NCBI GenBank assembly: GCA_937868455.1 | Contig: CALMMO010000391.1 | Span: 1-10,152, forward strand | Reading direction: 5' to 3' | DNA length: 10,152 nucleotides | DNA from: an uncultured Marmoricola sp. | GTDB taxonomy: Bacteria > Actinomycetota > Actinomycetes > Propionibacteriales > Nocardioidaceae | In this document: positions 5,840-10,152 of the stretch, one piece after another | Layout: every line of letters begins with the position of its first letter | Numbering within the stretch: position 1 is the first letter of the stretch | The notes under the pieces: generated by a model | What the model was told of the DNA's origin: nothing | Database searches by the model: none | Seen by the model: the letters and a program-made list of their open reading frames with translations, nothing else | Position numbers and translations under genes: made by a program

Positions 5840-8370
5840 TTGCCTGGCACCAACACCAGTGTGTCTTCAGCGCTGGCTTCAATCGCCGCCGAACTCCACA
5901 GCCACGTCGGACTCACACCCTGGGACCAGGCGGCACGTTGGTCGACGTACTCGCCAGAGAAGGCGTGGCCCGAAGACCCGGCAAGGTTGACCCAGCGTGA
6001 GCGATTGAGATGTGCCATATCGACGACCATGCGCATCACCGGCGCTGTCGTCACGTCATAGCCGTAGCGGGCATCCCATGCAGTCGCGTTGACCGCCCCC
6101 ACGCCACCAGGTGCTCCGGTGCCCTGGCGCCCAAAAAGCATCCGCCCAATGACATTGCCTCCGAACACTTTCGAGGTCAGCCGCAGGCGGTGCAGATGGC
6201 CCCAGGTCCACTTGTGCGGATCACGCGATTGGCGGCGCACCAGTTCGTCGCGGGCTTCTTCGAGGGCCTGCTTCAAGATGTCATCGCGCGTCTCGATCTG
6301 ATCTTTGGTTTCCAGGTTGTCCCACCACCTGTCATCGGGACGGTTCAGCAACTGCGAGACGCCGTACTGCCAGCGCGAGCCGCCGTCAGGTGACGCGGCC
6401 GCCGGAAGTTGGTCATCGAAGGTGTCCACGAGCAGGTTGCGCCATACCGCGTTGAAGTACGCCGCAGGGGCCGAGTCAACACGCTGGTTGAAGTCCCAAT
6501 CCTTCAGCAGTTTCTGTCCGGCTCGGTAATAGCGGGTGTCCAGCTTGATGTCGAGCAGGTACGGCACCAGCACCGGTGCGACCGGGTTCTTGGTGTCGGC
6601 CTGGATCTTCATCATGTCGCTGGTGCTCAACGCAGTACTGGCCGCGTGACGGTCTCGGATCAAGTCGTTGATTCGCTTGGCGCGATAGCCATAGTCGGGG
6701 TGATCAGCCAAGCGGTAGGGATAGTCAGATCGGGCCGCCGCCTGGTTGGCGGCCACGATGATGCCGCTCGTGGGGTCATAACTACTCGGCAAGGCATCGA
6801 AGGGGACCACTTGCCCGGTTGGTTGCAGGTCGGCGTCCCAGCCTGCCACCGGCACATCACCACTGTGACCTTGACCCCGGATCGGGATACGGCCGGTGAC
6901 TTGAGACCCAATGTGCCCAGCGACATCGGCGTAGACCAGGTTCAGCGATGGCGCTTCGACATGCCTGGCCGCGGCCCGAAACTGCGCCCAGGTCGCGGCC
7001 CGAGCGATGGCAAGTACTCCGTCAGCGGTGCGCCCAGGCTTAAGTGCGGTCCAGTTCAGCGCTACCGCGTAGCCGTTGCCGCGATCGGGTGAGCCGCTAG
7101 GCACTTCCGCGTTAGCGCCAGCCGAGGCCCACGGCGCCGACACATCTGAGAGCAGGGGGCCGTGCGCGGTTTCTCGCACCCGAATGCGCACGCTCGCACT
7201 CCCTGACACCTTGATGGTCTCCACGCGCTCGTCCATGGGCACCCACGCCTCACCAAGACGGGAATTGTGGCCCTCGACTTTCTCCAAATACAGATCCACA
7301 GTGTCGGCTTTAACGTTGGTCAGTCCCCAGGCAATCGACTGGTTGTGTCCCACGATCACGCCGGGAAACCCAGCCATCGAGAAGCCTGCAACGTCATAGG
7401 GACAAGCGGTGGTCACCGTCGCGCAATGGAGCCCCACTTGCCAGAACGTGCCCGGCAGGCTCACCGACAGATGAGGGTCATTCGCAAGTAACGGTTTACC
7501 GCTCGTGGTCAGCGACCCGGTCACGGCCCAAGCATTCGAACCCACTCCATCCCCTGCTCCGGCCAAGTGAGGGGCACTCCACAACGTTCTCTGAGTGCGC
7601 GTCAACGCCTTCTTCGACTCAGCGGGAAGCGGGGGTTCCTCATTGGTGACGCTCGGCGCCTCGTCATAGGGATAGCTCGGATATAACTGTGCCAACTGCT
7701 CGGCGGTGAGACTTAGCCCTAACCGAGCCCGCGTCATTTCATCCTCGACGTTGCCCGATAGATCCCAGGCGAGCGCCTTAAGCCAAGCAAGCGAATCCAC
7801 CGCCGTCCAGTCGTAAGGCCGGTAGTCCCCGACCGCCAGCGACAACGCGGTGTATTCCAGCGACATAGTGCTTGGGGTTTGGCTGTGCAGCCAGGCATTA
7901 ACCCCGGCGGCGTAGGACTCCAGCGCTTGGCGAGTGGCCGGGGCAAGCAACCCGAGTTCGCGCTCGGCTACTCGATGCCAGCCCATCACGCGGGCAAATT
8001 TGTCGGTCGCTAACCCGCGCCCGCCGACCATTTCTGAGAGTCGCCCAGCAGTGATGTGGCGACGTACGTCCATCTGCCAGAAGCGATCTTGCGCACTCAC
8101 AAATCCTTGAGCAAAGAACAAATCTTCAGGATTGGTCGCATAAATCTGCGGCACACCGTGTTCGTCGCGCCACACCGTCACCTCGGTGTTTAACCCCGAA
8201 ACTGACAACCGTCCGCGTGTAGTCGGCAGTGATTGGCGTACGACGATCAACCCACCAATCAAGGCGAGCACGGTGATCACCACAGTGGCAATCACTGCGT
8301 AGACCGACCAGCGACCAATGGCTGGCCAGTCGCGGAACTTATCGCGTTGTTCGTCAGCCACGGGCTCCAT
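5836..8370 (-). CDS. penicillin acylase family Ntn hydrolase, membrane-anchored
   Basis: Predicted 844-residue amidohydrolase of the penicillin acylase (S45) family, whose precursors self-cleave into alpha and beta chains with an N-terminal serine nucleophile. A short basic N-tail and one helix (about 21-44) make it a signal-anchored, extracytoplasmic enzyme. The alpha chain would span about 45-250 (TVWRDEHGVPQIYA 65-78, FAQGFVSAQDRFWQMD 86-101). A spacer follows, and the beta chain would begin at S278 in GVGSNAWAV. Beta-chain landmarks are NDPHL (297-301), GHNQSIAWGLTN (341-352), HGPLL (403-407), N542 in AANQ (the likely oxyanion residue) and GHAFSGEYVDQRAAWSQG near the C-terminus. C316 and C323 could form a disulfide. 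The ATG at 8370 has only a weak GGGCGG upstream. The substrate cannot be told from sequence: relatives act on beta-lactams, acyl-homoserine lactones, lipopeptides or other amides. It ends overlapping the cyclo-ligase and diverges from the FmdB gene. Confidence 0.92.
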   Translation of the reverse strand: MEPVADEQRDKFRDWPAIGRWSVYAVIATVVITVLALIGGLIVVRQSLPTTRGRLSVSGLNTEVTVWRDEHGVPQIYATNPEDLFFAQGFVSAQDRFWQMDVRRHITAGRLSEMVGGRGLATDKFARVMGWHRVAERELGLLAPATRQALESYAAGVNAWLHSQTPSTMSLEYTALSLAVGDYRPYDWTAVDSLAWLKALAWDLSGNVEDEMTRARLGLSLTAEQLAQLYPSYPYDEAPSVTNEEPPLPAESKKALTRTQRTLWSAPHLAGAGDGVGSNAWAVTGSLTTSGKPLLANDPHLSVSLPGTFWQVGLHCATVTTACPYDVAGFSMAGFPGVIVGHNQSIAWGLTNVKADTVDLYLEKVEGHNSRLGEAWVPMDERVETIKVSGSASVRIRVRETAHGPLLSDVSAPWASAGANAEVPSGSPDRGNGYAVALNWTALKPGRTADGVLAIARAATWAQFRAAARHVEAPSLNLVYADVAGHIGSQVTGRIPIRGQGHSGDVPVAGWDADLQPTGQVVPFDALPSSYDPTSGIIVAANQAAARSDYPYRLADHPDYGYRAKRINDLIRDRHAASTALSTSDMMKIQADTKNPVAPVLVPYLLDIKLDTRYYRAGQKLLKDWDFNQRVDSAPAAYFNAVWRNLLVDTFDDQLPAAASPDGGSRWQYGVSQLLNRPDDRWWDNLETKDQIETRDDILKQALEEARDELVRRQSRDPHKWTWGHLHRLRLTSKVFGGNVIGRMLFGRQGTGAPGGVGAVNATAWDARYGYDVTTAPVMRMVVDMAHLNRSRWVNLAGSSGHAFSGEYVDQRAAWSQGVSPTWLWSSAAIEASAEDTLVLVPGN

Positions 8371-8472
8371 TGTGCCGCCCGCTCGCGCGCCCCATTACAC
8401 TTGCCACTCGGATTCGAGGCCCAATCTCAGGCATCCGTCGATCCAGCATCACCCTCGACCAGGAGACACGTC
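8371..8472. promoter_or_regulatory. divergent promoter region, acylase and FmdB-like gene
   Basis: This 102-bp gap must serve both divergent genes. On the minus strand TGTAAT (8399-8394) matches five of six -10 bases and would start transcription about 17 nt before the acylase ATG; its -35 is poor (TTGGGC, 19-nt spacer). On the plus strand TTGCCA (8401-8406) resembles a -35, but I see no good -10 after it. AGGAG at 8461-8465 is a well-placed ribosome binding site for the GTG at 8473 and decides that start. Confidence 0.4.
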
Positions 8473-8778
8473 GTGCCCACCTATCAGTACGCCTGCACCG
8501 AGTGCAATCACGCCTTCGAAGAGGTCCAGAGTTTCAGCGACGCGTCGCTGACCGTCTGCCCCGAGTGCAACGGCAAACTTCGCAAGGTGTTCAACGCGGT
8601 GGGTGTCGTCTTCAAGGGCTCCGGGTTCTATCGCACCGACTCACGCAGCGCCTCCAGCAGCAGCATCGACTCGAGTTCCTCGAGCACACCTGCCTCCTCA
8701 ACCACCACCCCGCCGGCGTCGGCGCCAGCAAAGAGCGAGTCCACCAGCACCTCGACCACAACTCCTGCTGCTAGCTAG
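8473..8778 (+). CDS. FmdB-type zinc-ribbon protein, Ruc-like
   Basis: Predicted 101-residue small protein. The N-terminal 52 residues are an FmdB-family zinc ribbon opening with PTYQYACTECNHAFE, with two CxxC-type knuckles (C8/C11 and C29/C32) set to bind one Zn, and then the usual VFKGSGFYRTD at 46-56. Residues 57-101 are a low-complexity Ser/Thr/Pro/Ala tail with no hydrophobic core, so probably disordered. The mycobacterial protein at this locus, Rv0991c (Ruc), has the same plan of an N-terminal zinc domain plus disordered tail and is an oxidation-activated chaperone that works with DnaK. A similar role is inferred by synteny and architecture, not shown. Start GTG at 8473 with AGGAG 8 nt before it; a frame open upstream to 8233 has no support. 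The acylase is divergent and the SAF gene follows after 55 bp. Confidence 0.9.
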   Translation: MPTYQYACTECNHAFEEVQSFSDASLTVCPECNGKLRKVFNAVGVVFKGSGFYRTDSRSASSSSIDSSSSSTPASSTTTPPASAPAKSESTSTSTTTPAAS

Positions 8779-8784
8779 CCCCCA

Positions 8785-8805
8785 GCTGTGGATAACTTCC
8801 ACAGC
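8785..8805. promoter_or_regulatory. 21-bp dyad containing a consensus DnaA box
   Basis: GCTGTGGA (8785-8792), loop TAACT, TCCACAGC (8798-8805) is a perfect 8-bp inverted repeat. Bases 8787-8795 read TGTGGATAA, the complement of the strict DnaA box TTATCCACA. The dyad ends 16 bp before the TAnnnT hexamer of the SAF gene, covering roughly -49 to -29 of a leaderless start, where an operator would act. No T-run follows, so it is unlikely to be a terminator of the FmdB-like gene. Confidence 0.5.
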
Positions 8806-8821
8806 CATCACGAAACTTCCT

Positions 8822-8827
8822 TAGCCT
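8822..8827 (+). promoter_or_regulatory. -10-like hexamer for a leaderless SAF-gene transcript
   Basis: TAGCCT lies exactly at -12 to -7 relative to the ATG at 8834 and fits TAnnnT. There is no ribosome binding site before that ATG, which supports a leaderless mRNA. No -35 consensus is visible; the 8785-8805 dyad reaches the -35 position. Confidence 0.45.
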
Positions 8828-8833
8828 CGACCC

Positions 8834-9448
8834 ATGGTCGCGTGGCTCTTCAAGTTTCGGCGCACGGTGTTGGTGCATCGCCGCCTTGTTGCTGCCTTGT
8901 GCGCCGCCGTTGCCAGCTACCTCGCACTGACCACGCTTCAACCCAAGCCCGTCGACACCGAGAGCCTGTGGGTTGCTACTCGTTCTCTCGCAGCCGGGCA
9001 TCGGCTTGTCGAGGCCGACCTCGAACAGGCAGCCTTCCTTCCCAACACCGCCCCACCGGACGCACTGCCAAAGGGAGCGCTCGTGGGCCAGACGCTGGCT
9101 AGTCCCGTGGCCCAAGGGGAGCCCATCAGCCCAGTGAGGTTGCTTGGGACCGCACTCACCCGGGCTTACCCAGGCTCTGTGGCCACCCCGGTGCGCCTCG
9201 GCGATGCGGCGGTCGTGGACTTGATCAAACCCGGTGACGTCGTTGATCTGGTGCTGGCTGATCCCACAGGACGAGCCGAGCCGCGCGTCGTGGTCGCAGG
9301 GGCACGGGTCATCGCAGTACCGCCAGCAAAGCGGGACGCCGTGGGTGCACCCGATGGCGCCTTGGTGGTGTTCGCCGTGCAACCTGAGTTGAGTGCGTCT
9401 GCTGCTGCGGCGGCCGTGACCGGGTTCGTCACAGTCGTGTGGCATTAA
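8834..9448 (+). CDS. SAF-domain, CpaB/RcpC-like membrane-anchored protein
   Basis: Predicted 204-residue protein. It has a basic N-terminus (FKFRR, HRR), one helix at about 18-34, then an extracytoplasmic SAF domain at about 45-104 (WVATRSLAAGHRLVEADL, with VGQTLASPVAQGEPISPVRL closing it). A second beta-rich part at about 117-184 reads PVRLGDAAVVDLIKPGDVVDLVL and VVVAGARVIAVP, as in CpaB/RcpC, periplasmic partners of the Flp-pilus machinery. No pilus genes (cpaF, tadB/C, pilin, prepilin peptidase) are nearby, and solitary SAF proteins occur at this locus in other actinobacteria, so a pilus role is not implied. The protein is shorter than classical CpaB. ATG at 8834 has no Shine-Dalgarno sequence but has a TAnnnT seven bases away. 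It is followed by mscL in the same direction after 133 bp. Confidence 0.8.
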   Translation: MVAWLFKFRRTVLVHRRLVAALCAAVASYLALTTLQPKPVDTESLWVATRSLAAGHRLVEADLEQAAFLPNTAPPDALPKGALVGQTLASPVAQGEPISPVRLLGTALTRAYPGSVATPVRLGDAAVVDLIKPGDVVDLVLADPTGRAEPRVVVAGARVIAVPPAKRDAVGAPDGALVVFAVQPELSASAAAAAVTGFVTVVWH

Positions 9449-9505
9449 TATCCATATTATGACGATTTGCGGCATACTGTCCTAGATTTGGTGCACAAAC
9501 GTGCA
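9446..9505 (+). promoter_or_regulatory. mscL promoter region with an AT-rich palindrome
   Basis: TAATAT-CC-ATATTA (9446-9459) is a perfect palindrome with 6-bp arms that begins on the stop codon of the SAF gene and is strikingly AT-rich for this DNA. TATTAT (9455-9460) matches five of six -10 bases but has no good -35. ATGACG (9459-9464) with TAGATT (9483-9488), 18 nt apart, is another weak promoter pair. A second small inverted repeat TGCAC-AAAC-GTGCA lies at 9492-9505. The mscL leader would be about 90-115 nt. Confidence 0.4.
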
Positions 9506-9581
9506 AGCCATCTACAATCCCTTAGCGACTCACCCACAATCGAGGCACACCGACCCGGTGGCCTCACAAGGAGAAACCACC

Positions 9582-9917
9582 ATGTCTGGGTTCAAGAACT
9601 TCATCCTTCGCGGCAACCTCGTCGACCTCGCCGTCGCCGTCATCATCGGCACGTCATTCGGCACCGTCGTTTCCGCCTTCACCACCTGGCTCACCAACAC
9701 CATCCCCGGCATCAAGTCGGTCTTCGACGGCAAAACTGACCTGGGCAAGTTCCTCAACGCCTTGGTCGCGTTCATCATTTTGGCTGCCGTTGTCTACTTC
9801 TTCGTCGTTGTGCCTTACACCAAGGCCAAGGAGAAGTACTTCCCCGACGAGGCCGCTGGCACCCCTGCCGATGTCGCTTTGCTCGAGGAAATCCGCGACC
9901 TGCTGGCCGCGAAGTAA
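9582..9917 (+). CDS. mscL: large-conductance mechanosensitive channel MscL
   Basis: Predicted 111-residue inner-membrane channel that opens under membrane tension and releases solutes on hypo-osmotic shock; homologues are pentamers. It shows the amphipathic N-helix SGFKNFILRGN (2-12), TM1 VDLAVAVIIGTSFGTVVSAF (14-33), a short extracellular loop of about 20 residues (35-56), TM2 (about 57-78, NALVAFIILAAVVYFFVVVPY) and a cytoplasmic helix ADVALLEEIRDLLAA (96-110). L16 and V20 match the gate residues L17 and V21 of the Mycobacterium tuberculosis channel. It is shorter than the 136-residue E. coli and 151-residue M. tuberculosis proteins, with a trimmed loop and almost nothing after the terminal helix. 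AAGGAG at 9568-9573 fixes the ATG at 9582. A strong terminator follows the stop by 12 bp. Confidence 0.97.
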   Translation: MSGFKNFILRGNLVDLAVAVIIGTSFGTVVSAFTTWLTNTIPGIKSVFDGKTDLGKFLNALVAFIILAAVVYFFVVVPYTKAKEKYFPDEAAGTPADVALLEEIRDLLAAK

Positions 9918-9929
9918 CTCTCGCATTCT

Positions 9930-9968
9930 GTTGGCCGTCCCCGATGGGGGCGGCCAACTGTGCTTTTT
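9930..9968 (+). terminator. intrinsic terminator of mscL
   Basis: A 13-bp stem (9930-9942 with 9946-9958, one G-U pair), 3-nt loop GAT, then TTTTT at 9964-9968 after a short spacer. Read on the minus strand no T-run follows the stem, so it mainly serves mscL rather than the convergent gene on its right. Confidence 0.92.
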
Positions 9969-10006
9969 AGATCGATACAGGCCGCTTTGAGGTGAGCCGC
10001 GGCCGC

Positions 10007-10152
10007 CTATTCGGCGCGCTCGGTGTGATGGGGCGGCACCTGATCGCGTAGCCACTGGTCTGAGGAGACGGTCTTGGCTGGCTCGATCACGTCATCAGAG
10101 GTCTGTTCGGGAATGACGTCACCAAAGATTTCGGCAAGCCTGCGCCGGCGCG
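10007..10152 (-). CDS. small actinobacterial hypothetical protein, C-terminal part only
   Basis: The minus-strand frame entering at the right edge gives 47 residues before TAG at 10009-10007. They begin RRRRLAEIFGDVIPEQTSDD and end SDQWLRDQVPPHHTERAE. The R-rich LAEIFGDVxPE block and the closing WLRxQVPPHH resemble a short conserved actinobacterial protein of unknown function that I recall but cannot name. The N-terminus lies beyond the window, so length and start are unknown. There are no cysteines or membrane segments in the visible part, which is charged and probably cytoplasmic. It converges on mscL, with the mscL terminator between them. Confidence 0.7.
   Translation of the reverse strand, partial: RRRRLAEIFGDVIPEQTSDDVIEPAKTVSSDQWLRDQVPPHHTERAE

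Noticed and set aside
8834..9448. Flp/Tad pilus locus
   Set aside because: Only a CpaB/RcpC-like SAF protein is present, with no pilin, ATPase, TadB/C or prepilin peptidase genes in the window.
8771..9475. 234-codon minus-strand open frame opposite the SAF gene
   Set aside because: The translated sequence has no domain and a shadow-like composition (His, Gly, Arg, Cys), and the plus strand has a clear SAF/CpaB-like protein.

Overview
The window is bacterial chromosome of moderately high GC and looks like Actinomycetota. The main reason is gene order. From right to left on the minus strand it carries a UTP-glucose-1-phosphate uridylyltransferase, a MoeA/Glp protein, MoaC, a Mog-type protein, a RimJ-like acetyltransferase and a SepX/GlpR membrane protein. 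A divergent 5-formyltetrahydrofolate cyclo-ligase, an FmdB/Ruc zinc-ribbon protein, a SAF-domain protein and MscL follow. The same neighbourhood, with variations, is known from Streptomyces and Mycobacterium (Rv0985c-Rv0996 region). I cannot assign an order or genus.

Layout. Positions 1-55 hold the 5' part of a minus-strand tRNA-Ala(CGC), cut by the window edge. Positions 56-327 have no gene but contain a cluster of direct and inverted repeats. Positions 328-5213 are a minus-strand, tightly packed set: uridylyltransferase (3822-5213), moeA/glp (2557-3789), moaC (2073-2570), mogA (1601-2080), GNAT (1021-1587) and, after 66 bp, sepX/glpR (328-954). The gaps and overlaps upstream of sepX (32 bp, -14, -8, 13 bp) indicate one transcript. 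The cyclo-ligase (5237-5839, plus) starts only 23 bp from the uridylyltransferase start and ends overlapping the stop of a convergent penicillin-acylase-family Ntn hydrolase (5836-8370, minus). Then come, on the plus strand, the FmdB/Ruc-like protein (8473-8778), the SAF/CpaB-like protein (8834-9448) and mscL (9582-9917) with a strong intrinsic terminator. The 3' end of a small actinobacterial hypothetical protein lies on the minus strand at the right edge.

How the genes fit together. MoaC, the Mog-type protein and MoeA cover three steps of molybdenum-cofactor synthesis (cyclic pyranopterin formation, adenylation and metal insertion). The MoeA homologue sits in the locus where Corynebacterium Glp, a gephyrin-like FtsZ-binding protein, is encoded with its membrane receptor GlpR (SepX in Streptomyces). 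The locus therefore plausibly joins cofactor synthesis, UDP-glucose supply for the envelope, and divisome organisation. The other genes are envelope or stress functions: an anchored extracytoplasmic acylase, a possible redox chaperone, an anchored SAF protein and the osmotic safety valve MscL.

The most notable regulatory signals are overlapping divergent -10-like hexamers placed for leaderless transcripts of the uridylyltransferase and cyclo-ligase, a similar element before the SAF gene preceded by a perfect dyad that contains a consensus DnaA box, and a 14-bp AT-rich palindrome upstream of mscL. No mobile element, CRISPR array or clearly new system is visible.
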